A stretch of DNA of 64,000 bases from assembly GCA_022791755.1 (NCBI GenBank), contig JAAVZR010000038.1, positions 1-64,000 on the forward strand, written 5' to 3'. This document shows, one piece after another, positions 51,535 through 60,480 of this stretch; the stretch's first letter is position 1, and every line of letters starts with the position of its first letter. This stretch comes from Lachnospiraceae bacterium (GTDB lineage: Bacteria; Bacillota; Clostridia; Lachnospirales; Lachnospiraceae). Below the pieces are notes generated by a model. The model made no database searches and had not been told where the DNA came from. It worked only from the letters and a program-made list of their open reading frames with translations. The position numbers were made by a program, and so were the translations under genes.

Positions 51535-52974
51535 ATGGAGAATAAGAATATCTGGAACAAGTATACTACAGAGCAGGAGCAGGAGATCGTTGAGGTCAAT
51601 GAGACATACAAGGAGTTTTTAAACCGGGGAAAGACGGAGCGGGAGTGCGTGGCCAGTGCAGTACGGATGGCTGAGGAAAAGGGCTACCGGAACCTGGATG
51701 AGATCATTGCCTCCGGTGAGGGGCTGAAGGCAGGCGACAGGGTCTACGCAGTCAATATGAAGAAGAGTATCGCCCTGTTTCAGATCGGGGAGAAGCCCAT
51801 GGAGGAGGGAATGAATATCCTGGGCGCCCACGTGGACTCCCCCCGGCTGGACATCAAACAGAATCCGCTGTATGAGGATACCGGTCTGGCCTATCTGGAT
51901 ACGCACTACTATGGAGGGATCAAGAAGTATCAGTGGGTGGCCAGCCCCATGTCTCTTCATGGTGTGGTAGTGAAGAAGGACGGGACGGTTATTGATGTGG
52001 TCATCGGTGAGGAGGAGAGCGATCCGGTATTCTGTATCACGGATCTTTTAGTCCATCTGGCCGGAGAGCAGATGAATAAGAAGGCCAGCGTGGTGATCGC
52101 AGGAGAGGATCTGAACCTGCTGGTGGGCAGTCGTCCCGTGAAAAAGGAAGAGGCAAAAGACACAGCAGACTGTGGCGGGGAGAAGGATGAGGAAGATAAG
52201 AAGGAGAAAGAGCCGGTGAAGGCCATGGTGCTCGCCCTTCTGAAAGAGAAATATGATATGGAGGAGGAAGACTTTCTGTCGGCGGAGCTGGAGGTAGTGC
52301 CGGCCGGGAAAGCCAGGGACTGCGGGATCGACCGGAGCATGGTACTGAGCTATGGTCAGGATGATCGCATCTGCGCTTACACGTCTCTGGAAGCCATTTT
52401 GCAGATGGAGACAGTGGGGCGGACTGCCTGCTGCCTGTTGGTGGATAAGGAGGAGATCGGCAGCGTGGGAGCCACCGGTATGACCTCCCGCTTCTTTGAG
52501 AACACGGTGGCGGAGATTCTGGACCGCATGGGACAGTATTCGGATCTGGCGCTGCGCCGCTGCCTGTCCCGCTCCCGTATGCTTTCTTCCGATGTGAGCG
52601 CCGGTTTTGACCCGATCTATGCGCAGGCCTTTGAGAAGAAAAATGCCGCATATCTGGGTAGGGGGATGTCCTTTAACAAGTTTACCGGATCCCGGGGCAA
52701 GGGCGGTTCCAATGACGCCAATGCGGAATATATCGCAAGGCTGCGTCGGATCTTTGACGAGGCGGGAGTGTCCTTCCAGACCGCGGAGCTGGGGAAAGTG
52801 GATGTGGGAGGCGGCGGGACCATCGCCTATATCCTGGCAGAATACGGGATGCAGGTAATCGACAGCGGCCTGCCGGTGTTAAATATGCATGCTCTCTATG
52901 AGCTGTCCAGCAAGGCCGACGTCTATGAAGCGATTCGCGGCTATAAGGCATTTCTGGCGGACGATACGCAGTAG
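51535..52974 (+). CDS. M18-family aminopeptidase
   Basis: The 479-residue protein is an M18 metallo-aminopeptidase. It has the zinc His in NILGAHVDSPRLDIK near 100, the catalytic Glu pair in LLVDKEEIGSVGATGM near 305, and the C-terminal His in VLNMHALYELSSK. A variable acidic and Lys-rich insert (about 205-225) precedes the dimerisation domain. It removes N-terminal residues in the cytoplasm. It follows the aldo-keto reductase by 62 bases. Confidence 0.9.
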   Translation: MENKNIWNKYTTEQEQEIVEVNETYKEFLNRGKTERECVASAVRMAEEKGYRNLDEIIASGEGLKAGDRVYAVNMKKSIALFQIGEKPMEEGMNILGAHVDSPRLDIKQNPLYEDTGLAYLDTHYYGGIKKYQWVASPMSLHGVVVKKDGTVIDVVIGEEESDPVFCITDLLVHLAGEQMNKKASVVIAGEDLNLLVGSRPVKKEEAKDTADCGGEKDEEDKKEKEPVKAMVLALLKEKYDMEEEDFLSAELEVVPAGKARDCGIDRSMVLSYGQDDRICAYTSLEAILQMETVGRTACCLLVDKEEIGSVGATGMTSRFFENTVAEILDRMGQYSDLALRRCLSRSRMLSSDVSAGFDPIYAQAFEKKNAAYLGRGMSFNKFTGSRGKGGSNDANAEYIARLRRIFDEAGVSFQTAELGKVDVGGGGTIAYILAEYGMQVIDSGLPVLNMHALYELSSKADVYEAIRGYKAFLADDTQ

Positions 52975-53154
52975 GCGGTTCGCCGGAGGTAATCATGTCC
53001 CGGTGCTGCAAATGAGAGTACGGCGTGTGCTGTGAGGAAGTATACCCTTTCGGGCACTGCTTAACTTATGTCTCTCCGTGACAGGCGGGCTTCGCCCGAT
53101 AAAGTACGGCATTGCGGGAAAGCGGGATGAGGGATAACCGGAAAGGATAGAAAA

Positions 53155-54312
53155 GTGATTATAAAAAATGCGCTGGTATACACGGAGCAGGGAAGCTTTG
53201 AGCAGATGGAGGTGCTTGTCCGGGAGGGCAGGATCGCAGCAGTGGAAAAGAAAGGATTTTCGGATGTTGCCACCGGTGAAAAGGTGGTGGACGGCCAGGG
53301 GATGTATCTGATCCCGGGGCTTACCGATATTCATTTTCACGGCTGCGTGGGATATGACTTCTGTGATGGTACGGAGGAGGCCATAGAGGCCATCGCCCGC
53401 TATGAGGCAAAAAACGGCGTCACGACGATCTGCCCGGCCACGATGACCTATTCGGAGGAGATTCTGGCAGGGATCTGCGACAGTGCCCGGTCGTACCGGG
53501 AGAAGTATGGGGAAGATCATACCGGTGCGGCTCTGGTGGGAATCAACATGGAGGGACCTTTTATTTCCATGGAGAAGAAGGGGGCCCAGAATCCGGCCTA
53601 TATCCATAAACCGGATGTGGAGATGTACCGCCGTCTGCAGGAGCGCTCCGGCGGACTGATCCGGCTGGTGGATATCGCTCCGGAGACGGAGGGAGCCATG
53701 GCGTTTATCCGGGAGGTGCATGGGGAGACGGTCTGTTCCCTGGCGCATACCACGGCGGATTACGAGACGGCCACGGAGGCTTTTGAGAATGGAGCGAGTC
53801 ATGTGACGCATCTGTACAATGCCATGCAGCCCTATACACACCGCAAGCCGGGGCTTATAGGAGCGGCAGCAGATACGCCGGACTGCGAGGTGGAGCTGAT
53901 CTGCGACGGGATCCATATCCATCCGGCGGCGGTGCGTTCCACATTTCGCATGTTTGGAGCGGATCGGGTGATTATGATCAGCGACAGTATGATGGCCACC
54001 GGGATGGAGGACGGGATGTACTCTCTGGGCGGCCAGCCGGTGAAGGTCTGCGGCAATCTGGCCACGCTCTCGGACGGGACGATCGCCGGTTCTGCTACGA
54101 ACCTGATGCAGTGCGTGCGTGTGGCGGTGAAGGAGATGGGTATTCCCCTGGAGACAGCCATACGCTGTGCGGCGGTGAATCCGGCCAAGTCCATCGGAAT
54201 CTATGACCGCTATGGCAGTATCACGGCGGGAAAGGCAGCGAATCTGGTGCTTTTGGACCGGGAGCTTACGGTGGTAAAGGTGATTCTGAACGGGGAGGAA
54301 TACGGCGGCTGA
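53155..54312 (+). CDS. nagA: N-acetylglucosamine-6-phosphate deacetylase
   Basis: The 385-residue amidohydrolase has IHFHGCVGYDF near 59, the metal Glu in GINMEGPFIS near 129, CSLAHTTADYE and HVTHLYNAMQPYTHRKPG, and the catalytic Asp in ISDSMMATGM near 280. It deacetylates GlcNAc-6-P in amino sugar use and wall recycling. The start is GTG 53155 after CGGAAAGGATAG. nagB is not adjacent. Confidence 0.93.
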   Translation: MIIKNALVYTEQGSFEQMEVLVREGRIAAVEKKGFSDVATGEKVVDGQGMYLIPGLTDIHFHGCVGYDFCDGTEEAIEAIARYEAKNGVTTICPATMTYSEEILAGICDSARSYREKYGEDHTGAALVGINMEGPFISMEKKGAQNPAYIHKPDVEMYRRLQERSGGLIRLVDIAPETEGAMAFIREVHGETVCSLAHTTADYETATEAFENGASHVTHLYNAMQPYTHRKPGLIGAAADTPDCEVELICDGIHIHPAAVRSTFRMFGADRVIMISDSMMATGMEDGMYSLGGQPVKVCGNLATLSDGTIAGSATNLMQCVRVAVKEMGIPLETAIRCAAVNPAKSIGIYDRYGSITAGKAANLVLLDRELTVVKVILNGEEYGG

Positions 54313-54342
54313 GGGGATGGGAGCGGGAGAGGGAAAGGGAAA

Positions 54343-54496
54343 GGGACGCCCGGTTCCTGAGGGTATTCCTGTCCGGACGCGCTCCCGCTCCGTGCAGGAG
54401 GCAGCGGCTCTAAGTTCGCGCTTCGCTGGTGCTCGCGCTCACTAAGCGCCGGCGTCCTGCAAGGGTCCGGTCAGGAATACCCTCAGGAACCGGGCT
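54343..54496 (-). repeat. Extragenic palindromic repeat, copy D (reverse)
   Basis: The 31-base arms 54348-54378 and 54465-54495 are complementary except for one T-T mismatch at CCTG-T-CCGG. The inner stem is TGCAGGA/TCCTGCA. The constants CTCTAAGTTCGCGCTTCGCT and GCTCACTAAG lie between, in the reverse sense relative to copies B, C and E. Confidence 0.88.
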
Positions 54497-54784
54497 GTCT
54501 CTTTGCCTGTCCCCCCCATACCCTGCAAGGCGGCCTGATGGGGACCTGTGGGGGGGATGTCCGTTAGGGTGCTCTTTTGCGGTTTAAGCGGAATGGCGTT
54601 TCATGATATTTGGAATGATGGATATGCGAAAGGGTCGACGGGAGAGGTTTGTATGTCATGAAAGGGAGTGTTTGATAGCTCTGGCGTTTATTACGGGCGG
54701 AGGCAGGGATCAGACGTTATAAAGCCGGACCATGACGGCGGAAGTTAGGGGTGCGGTTAATAAGGGAAACGCGGGAGCTCACAG
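54497..54784. other. Spacer between repeat copies D and E
   Basis: No gene is visible. It contains a G-rich run (GTGGGGGGGATG) and no good ribosome site followed by an open frame. It separates a reverse and a forward palindrome, like the 23617-23789 spacer between copies A and B. Confidence 0.4.
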
Positions 54785-54930
54785 CCTGGGGCATAGATCT
54801 ATCCTGTCCGGGCCTTTGCAGGACGCCGGTTCTTAGTGAGGGCGAGCATCAGCGAAGCGCGGACTTAGAACCGCTGCCTCCTGCACAGAGCGAGAGCGTG
54901 CCCGGCCAGGATAGATCTATGTCCCCTGGC
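54785..54930 (+). repeat. Extragenic palindromic repeat, copy E (forward)
   Basis: The arms 54785-54813 and 54900-54929 pair along almost their full length, with one unpaired base and one mismatch at CCTG-T-CCGG. The inner stem is TGCAGGA/TCCTGCA. The constants GGTTCTTAGTGAGGGCGAGC, CAGCGAAGCGC and ACAGAGCGAGAGCG are present. ACGCGGGAGCTCACAGCC before it also matches the flank of copy C. Confidence 0.88.
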
Positions 54931-55134
54931 GTCCCTCCCGCTTCTTCCCCTCCCTCAACTGTATACGGCATTTCCCCTTAGCTATTGCAGGTTTGCGATA
55001 AGGTATACATGAAAGAGTTTGTTTTTGTAAGAAAAAGACAAAGCAAAGCGAAAGGCTGGGAGAACGGTGAGAAGCCGGCTTTCAGCCTTTTTAGTGGGAT
55101 AACTGTCGAGGGACAGAAGACAGAGGAGGAATCT

Positions 55135-56040
55135 ATGACCGGATACATGGAGGAGTGCCGTCTGTGCCCGAGAGACTGCGGGGTGAACCGTCTGGCAGGG
55201 CAGAGGGGGCGCTGCCATATGACCGCGCAGATATCGGTGGCCAGAGCGGCTCTGCATATGTGGGAGGAGCCCTGTATCTCAGGCGAAGAGGGGTCCGGAA
55301 CCGTGTTTTTCGCAGGCTGTTCTCTGGGCTGCGTGTACTGTCAGAATCACGAGATCGCCGCAGGGCGGGCGGGGCATCCGGTTTCGGCAGAGAGGCTGGC
55401 GGAGATCTTTTTAGAGTTGCAGGCAAAGAGGGCGAATAATATCAATCTGGTGACGGCGGGACATTTTCTGCCTCAGGTGGCGCTGGCGCTGAAGCTTGCC
55501 AGAAGGAGAGGGCTTGATATTCCTGTGGTCTATAACAGCAGCGGATACGAACGGGTTTCGGCTCTTAAGCTGTTGGAAGGGTTAGTGGATATTTATCTGC
55601 CGGATCTGAAATATATGTCGCCGGAGCTGTCAGGGAGATATTCCTCTGCACCGGATTATTTCGCGACGGCGTCCCGGGCCATCGGGGAGATGGTACGGCA
55701 GGCAGGGGAGGCGTCCTTTGACAGCCGCGGGATGATGAGACGGGGCGTCATCGTGAGGCATCTGCTGCTTCCGGGCTGTCTGGAGGACGGGAAGGCGGTG
55801 CTCCGCTATCTGTATGAAACCTATGGAGACAGGATCTATATCAGTATCCTGAATCAGTATACGCCGTTAGCTCATGTCTGTGACTGGCCGGAGATAAACA
55901 GGCCGGTCACGGCAGCGGAGTATGACGAACTGGTGGACTACGCGATCGCTCTGGGAGTGGAAAACGGTTTTATCCAGGAGGGAGAGACGGTATCGGAAAG
56001 CTTTATCCCGGCTTTCGACGGGGAAGGGGTGGAGGGATAG
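55135..56040 (+). CDS. Radical SAM protein (PflA-like, PflX group)
   Basis: The 301-residue protein from ATG 55135 has an N-terminal Cys pair (CRLCPRDCGVNR) and the radical SAM CSLGCVYC motif at Cys62, Cys66 and Cys69. AGHFLPQVALALKLA and VDIYLPDLKYMSPELSGRYS match the group annotated as PflA-like radical SAM proteins. These cleave S-adenosylmethionine; the target protein is unknown and no glycyl radical enzyme gene is adjacent. CAGAGGAGGAATCT precedes this ATG. The frame stays open upstream for 50 codons of unconvincing sequence. Confidence 0.85.
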   Translation: MTGYMEECRLCPRDCGVNRLAGQRGRCHMTAQISVARAALHMWEEPCISGEEGSGTVFFAGCSLGCVYCQNHEIAAGRAGHPVSAERLAEIFLELQAKRANNINLVTAGHFLPQVALALKLARRRGLDIPVVYNSSGYERVSALKLLEGLVDIYLPDLKYMSPELSGRYSSAPDYFATASRAIGEMVRQAGEASFDSRGMMRRGVIVRHLLLPGCLEDGKAVLRYLYETYGDRIYISILNQYTPLAHVCDWPEINRPVTAAEYDELVDYAIALGVENGFIQEGETVSESFIPAFDGEGVEG

Positions 56041-56082
56041 AGCAGGGGGGCAGTATATGAGCCCCCCTGTTTTGGAGAGGCG

Positions 56083-56856
56083 CTACTGAATCCCGTCGAT
56101 CCGGTCCCGCAGGTCGGACTCGGTGACGCTGCCGTTAAAACGCAGGCCGGAAAGCCAGACGCCGCTTCCGGCCTGCTCTGCGAGCTGTTCTCCGCTGTCA
56201 CCAATGTCGCTGCTGCCGGACGTGCAGAAGGGGATTACGGTCAGTCCGTTGAAATCATAGCTTTCCGCAAAGGTGCTGAGAATGCGGGGCGCCTGCCCCC
56301 ACCAGATCGGATAGCCGAGATACAGGGTGGAATATCCCTCCAGGGAGAAAGGATCGCCTGCGATCTCGGGGCGGATATCCGGGTCATTGGTTTCAATGGA
56401 GGTCCGGCTCTGGCTGTCATTGTAATTCAGATCATCGGAGGAGTAGGGGGTAGCCGGGACGATCTCACAGAGGTCTCCGCCGGTGAGCTTTGCGATCTTT
56501 TCTGCCACGCCCTTCGTGGCGCCGGTGGCCGAGAAGTATACGACCAGGACATTTTTCCGGGATTCTCCGGAGTCGTTCCCGGCCGGTTCGCTGTCTGAGG
56601 GGGCCGGTCCGGGTTCGGTCTCTGGCCGGGTATCCTGTGCCTGGGCCGTATCTCCTTCTGTTTGGGCCTGTATGGTCTGTGCGGCTGACGGGGCGCCGGA
56701 CTCCTGTAAATAGGTTTTCTCCGGGGTGGATGGCTGGGACAGCGGTTCTTCCGGGGAGGTCTCCGGCGGAGTCTGGTTTGTGCCGCAGGCGAGTACTCCC
56801 AATGAGAGGGAAAGTATCAGTATACAAAGGATGAAGGGGGCGGTCTTTTTTGTCAT
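56083..56856 (-). CDS. Flavodoxin-domain lipoprotein
   Basis: The 257-residue protein begins with a lipoprotein signal ending VLAC at Cys24. A Pro/Glu/Thr/Gln-rich linker spans about 25-100. A flavodoxin domain follows: NVLVVYFSATGATKGVAEKI holds the FMN phosphate loop (SATGATKG), and YLGYPIWWGQAPRILSTF is the aromatic FMN-binding segment. It should be anchored on the outer membrane face and carry electrons there. A pair of similar operator-like dyads lies in its promoter. An AraC gene lies just upstream in the same direction. Confidence 0.88.
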   Translation of the reverse strand: MTKKTAPFILCILILSLSLGVLACGTNQTPPETSPEEPLSQPSTPEKTYLQESGAPSAAQTIQAQTEGDTAQAQDTRPETEPGPAPSDSEPAGNDSGESRKNVLVVYFSATGATKGVAEKIAKLTGGDLCEIVPATPYSSDDLNYNDSQSRTSIETNDPDIRPEIAGDPFSLEGYSTLYLGYPIWWGQAPRILSTFAESYDFNGLTVIPFCTSGSSDIGDSGEQLAEQAGSGVWLSGLRFNGSVTESDLRDRIDGIQ

Positions 56857-56899
56857 GTCTTATTTACTCCTTGTTTTCGTGATGACGGTATATGTATTC

Positions 56900-56949
56900 T
56901 GACATTGTGTCAGTAAAAATACCATAACACAATTCTGACACCGTATCAA
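56900..56949 (-). promoter_or_regulatory. Flavodoxin promoter with two similar dyads
   Basis: On the minus strand TTGATA (56949-56944) and TATGGT (56926-56921) are 17 bases apart. TGACATTGTGTCA at 56900-56912 is a perfect 5-bp dyad, and TGACACCGTATCA at 56936-56948 is nearly so. They are 36 bases apart, one overlapping the -35 box and one near the start point. Confidence 0.65.
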
Positions 56950-56966
56950 TATAAAAATAAAAGGAG

Positions 56967-57860
56967 TTATCTCTTTGTACGCAGGCGGTATTCCCTGGGG
57001 GTACATCCATAAGAGCCGGCAAAAAGGCCGGAAAAGTAGCTCAGATGATGAAAGCCACAGAGGAGGGCGATTTCGGTAATGGTCTTATCCGTGTTTGTCA
57101 ACAGGTGACAGCAGAGCTTCAGACGATAGGCGTTTAAAAAGGCGATAGGAGACTGTTGCAGATACTCCTGAAAAATGCGGCAGCATTTGCTACGGCTGAC
57201 ATGGCCGGAGGCGGCGATCTCTTCCAGGGTGATTTTTTCAGCGTAGTGTTTATAGACAAACGATACCATATTTCGCTGGATCTCCAGGTCTCCCTGCGGC
57301 AGATGCCGAACGGGGGCGGACGCCAGCCTTCCCGAGCGGAAAAGACGGCTCCACAGGATCTGTAAAAGAGCGATAGCTTCCATCTCATATCCCGGTGCGG
57401 CCTGTTCTTTCAAAGCGGCAAGCTGCTTAAGGACCTTTGCGGCCTTTCGCCCCTGTTCCCTTTGCCCGTCAAAATGCAGATAGTCCAGGCAGACATTATC
57501 CAAAACAGGCGAGACATACTTTTGCAACAGAGTCTGATTATCGCCGAAGAGAGACGGGTGAAATAAAACGCAGCAAAAATGACAGTCCTCCTGTCCGAAA
57601 GAGTATCCGTAATGCATACGGCGGGTATTGACCATGAGAGAATCCTTTTCCCGCAGAGTCCGGCGGGTTCCGTTAATATAGTACTGCATGACGCCGCTCA
57701 GGATGTGAATCCATTCGATGTCGTCATGCCAGTGGCAGGGAGCGCTCATATCCGGATAAGAGGAGAGGTCCGCAGTGCGGATACAGAGCGGGAGCCCCGT
57801 CTCTTCATAGGAGATGATCTCCGAAAAGTCCTGCATCAATTCCAGCTTTATAAAGTCCAT
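56967..57860 (-). CDS. AraC-family transcriptional regulator
   Basis: The 297-residue protein has an N-terminal cupin-like domain (CHWHDDIEWIHILSGVMQYYINGTRRTL near 42-69) and a C-terminal double helix-turn-helix (ITLEEIAASGHVSRSKCCRIF and ITEIALLCGFHHLSYFSGLF). The ligand may be a sugar or similar. GGAGGTGAGCTT precedes the ATG. It lies between the flavodoxin gene and the divergent MFS gene; either could be a target. Confidence 0.9.
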   Translation of the reverse strand: MDFIKLELMQDFSEIISYEETGLPLCIRTADLSSYPDMSAPCHWHDDIEWIHILSGVMQYYINGTRRTLREKDSLMVNTRRMHYGYSFGQEDCHFCCVLFHPSLFGDNQTLLQKYVSPVLDNVCLDYLHFDGQREQGRKAAKVLKQLAALKEQAAPGYEMEAIALLQILWSRLFRSGRLASAPVRHLPQGDLEIQRNMVSFVYKHYAEKITLEEIAASGHVSRSKCCRIFQEYLQQSPIAFLNAYRLKLCCHLLTNTDKTITEIALLCGFHHLSYFSGLFAGSYGCTPREYRLRTKR

Positions 57861-58159
57861 AAGCTCACCTCCGATACGATAATGATAATATGCAGCGATA
57901 ATTCTGCTAGATTTCCCAAAAATAAAATACTATAATAATAATGTATCTTATCAGAAGCAGTCTGTCTACCCTGCAAGAGTATGAATCAAGGGATGGGCCA
58001 TTAAAAATGCGGCAGGGAGAAGACCCCATGAATATCCATCTGCCCTGCGCCCCCTGAGGCGGACGGGAGGGTATTAAATAATATAGTTGCCGCTTTGGAG
58101 GCCGGCCGGTTGAGTGCGGCGGCCACGGCATATTTGGAAGGACAAGGGAGGAGCAGCAC

Positions 58160-59335
58160 ATGTTTTCATTACTTTTGGCGATTATCTATCTTGCCTTTAT
58201 CAGTCTGGGACTGCCGGATGCCCTTTTGGGGGCGGCATGGCCCACGATGTATCCGCAGTTTCAGGCGCCGGTATCTTATGCGGGCATGATTTCCATGATT
58301 ATCGCCCTGGGAACCATTGTTTCCAGCTTGCTGAGTGACCGTCTGACAAGGGCTCTGGGGACGGGGAAGGTCACGGCTCTCAGCGTGGGGCTTACCGCGG
58401 CGGCGCTGTTCGGCTTTTCTGTCTCGCATTCGTTTTGGATGCTCTGTCTCTGGGCGATTCCCTATGGTCTGGGGGCCGGCAGCGTGGACGCCTCTCTGAA
58501 TAATTATGTGGCGCTTCACTTTGAGAGCCGGCATATGAGCTGGCTTCACTGTATGTGGGGCGTGGGAGCGACCCTGGGGCCCTATGCCATGGGATATGCG
58601 CTGGCCGGAGGGTACGGATGGAGCGCAGGCTACCGGTATATCGGGATCATCCAGGTGATTCTGACCGGACTTCTCTTTTTCAGCCTTCCTTTATGGAAAG
58701 GACGGCGGGAAGAGGGCGTAAACGGCGGGGAGACGAAAGAGGCAGAGGGGAGAGTCCTGTCCCTGGGTGAGATCGTCAGAATCGCAGGGGCGAAGGAAGT
58801 CATGATCTGCTTCTTCTGTTACTGTGCGCTGGAGCAGACGGCGGGACTGTGGGCCAGCAGCTATCTGACGCTGCACAGAGGCGTTTCGGCGGAGACGGCG
58901 GCCAGCTTTGCCAGTCTGTTTTATCTGGGAATCACGGTGGGCAGAGCTTTGTGCGGCTTTCTTACGATGCGGTTAAATGACACCCAGATGATCCGGCTGG
59001 GGCAGAGGATCATAGGAGTAGGAGGGCTTATCATGCTGCTTCCAGGCACGCAGGTGCTGGCTCTGGGAGGACTGATTCTGATCGGACTGGGCTGCGCGCC
59101 GGTCTATCCCTGCATTATCCACTCTACGCCGGAGCATTTTGGAGCGGAGCGCTGTCAGGCAGTCATCGGTGTGCAGATGGCCAGCGCCTATGTGGGTACC
59201 TGTCTGATGCCGCCTTTGTTTGGCATGATCGCGAGCCGGATCTCCGTGGCGCTTCTGCCCGTTTTTCTGATGCTGCTTTTGCTGTTCATGATTATCATGC
59301 ATGAGCGCCTGAACCAAGTAACGAGAAAGAATTAG
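58160..59335 (+). CDS. Major facilitator superfamily transporter
   Basis: The 391-residue protein has 12 predicted helices. GLPDALLGAAWPTMYPQF at the first helix and the loop SDRLTRALGTGKV after helix 2 are MFS-like, close to the group of fucose or putative sugar permeases (FucP/YfkF-like). The halves are separated by a charged loop near 180-200. GGGAGGAGCAGCAC precedes the ATG. It is divergent from the AraC gene with 299 bases between; PHP phosphatase follows by 12 bases and is co-transcribed. Confidence 0.88.
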   Translation: MFSLLLAIIYLAFISLGLPDALLGAAWPTMYPQFQAPVSYAGMISMIIALGTIVSSLLSDRLTRALGTGKVTALSVGLTAAALFGFSVSHSFWMLCLWAIPYGLGAGSVDASLNNYVALHFESRHMSWLHCMWGVGATLGPYAMGYALAGGYGWSAGYRYIGIIQVILTGLLFFSLPLWKGRREEGVNGGETKEAEGRVLSLGEIVRIAGAKEVMICFFCYCALEQTAGLWASSYLTLHRGVSAETAASFASLFYLGITVGRALCGFLTMRLNDTQMIRLGQRIIGVGGLIMLLPGTQVLALGGLILIGLGCAPVYPCIIHSTPEHFGAERCQAVIGVQMASAYVGTCLMPPLFGMIASRISVALLPVFLMLLLLFMIIMHERLNQVTRKN

Positions 59336-59347
59336 GAGGAAAACAGT

Positions 59348-60199
59348 ATGCTGGCAGATTATCATATCCATACCATATACAGTGACGATTCCGATTATCC
59401 CATGGAAGCCGTGGTGACGGATGCGATTGCAATGGGACTTCAGGAGATCTGTTTTACGGATCATGTGGACTATGGGATCAAGAGGGACCGGGATGATCCC
59501 AGGGGAGTGGAATACCGCTCTGGCGGAGCGGGAGAGCCGGAACAGATTGCCTTAGCCAATGTGGACTATCCCCGCTATGCGGCGGAGATAAAAGCGCTGC
59601 GGGAAAAATACAGGGGACAGATCGCGATCCGAATGGGGCTGGAATTTGGCATCCAGACCCATACGATCCCGGAGTATGAGAAACTGTTTGCCCGCTATCC
59701 CTTTGACTTTATCATTCTCTCGGTGCATCAGGTGGAGGATAAGGAATTCTGGACCTGGGATTTTCAGAGAGGGCGTTCTCAGGAGGAGTATGTGGGGCGG
59801 TATTATGAGGAGCTTTTCGCGCTGGTGCGGCAGTTTCATGACTACAGCGTACTGGGTCATCTGGATCTGATCGCCCGCTATGACCCGGCGGGGCCCTATC
59901 CGTTTAAGAAGCTGCGGCCGGTCCTGACAGAGATCTTAAAGACCGTGATAGCCGATGGCAAGGGCATAGAGGTCAACACCTCCTGTCATCGCTATGGTCT
60001 TGGGGACATGACTCCCGCCCGGGATATCCTGCGCCTCTACCGTGAGCTGGGCGGGACGATCGTCACCATCGGGAGCGACAGCCATAAGAAGGAGCATCTG
60101 GGAGCATATATTCGGGAAGCGAAGGAGGAGCTTAAGGGGCTGGGGTTTGAGCAATACTGTACCTATGAGAGGATGGAGCCCATATATCACAGGCTGTGA
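59348..60199 (+). CDS. Histidinol-phosphatase of the PHP family
   Basis: The 283-residue protein has the PHP metal motifs DYHIHTIYSDDSDYPMEA at the N-terminus, CFTDHVDYG near 35, a Glu in MGLEFGIQTH near 98, ILSVHQVED near 125, and the C-terminal GSDSHKKEHLG near 239. This set fits HisJ/HisK-type histidinol-phosphatases, which also include general PHP phosphatases. No other his genes are nearby, so the true substrate is open. TTAGGAGGAAAACAGT precedes the ATG. Confidence 0.85.
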   Translation: MLADYHIHTIYSDDSDYPMEAVVTDAIAMGLQEICFTDHVDYGIKRDRDDPRGVEYRSGGAGEPEQIALANVDYPRYAAEIKALREKYRGQIAIRMGLEFGIQTHTIPEYEKLFARYPFDFIILSVHQVEDKEFWTWDFQRGRSQEEYVGRYYEELFALVRQFHDYSVLGHLDLIARYDPAGPYPFKKLRPVLTEILKTVIADGKGIEVNTSCHRYGLGDMTPARDILRLYRELGGTIVTIGSDSHKKEHLGAYIREAKEELKGLGFEQYCTYERMEPIYHRL

Positions 60200-60361
60200 G
60201 GAAAGAGCGGAGGAATGGGGCCGGTTGGGGGAGAATGTGACTTTGCAGCCTGTTACGGGGAGACGTCGGAAGAGATCACGGGTGTCATGGGGCAGCAGCC
60301 GCACGATACATAAATCGGAGCCGGCAAAGCGAGGCCCCGGGGGAACAGAATAAACAGCAGG

Positions 60362-60398
60362 AGAGCGCTGGCTGACGGATAATTGGCCGGCGCTCTTG
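60362..60398 (+). terminator. Hairpin between PHP gene and accessory group
   Basis: AGAGCGCTGGC (60362-60372) pairs with GCCGGCGCTCT (60386-60396) with one G-T pair. Only TT follows, so it is a weak terminator candidate. The rest of 60200-60480 shows no gene. Confidence 0.5.
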
Positions 60399-60480
60399 TG
60401 ATAAAAGGATATGTGTGATAAAATCAAACAAAGAGAACAAAGGGGAGGGTCTGACCCGAAGATACGAGGAGGGATAAACA

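Noticed and set aside
54985-55134. N-terminal extension of the radical SAM gene
   Set aside because: The 50 extra codons have no family similarity, while AGGAGG lies just before ATG 55135.
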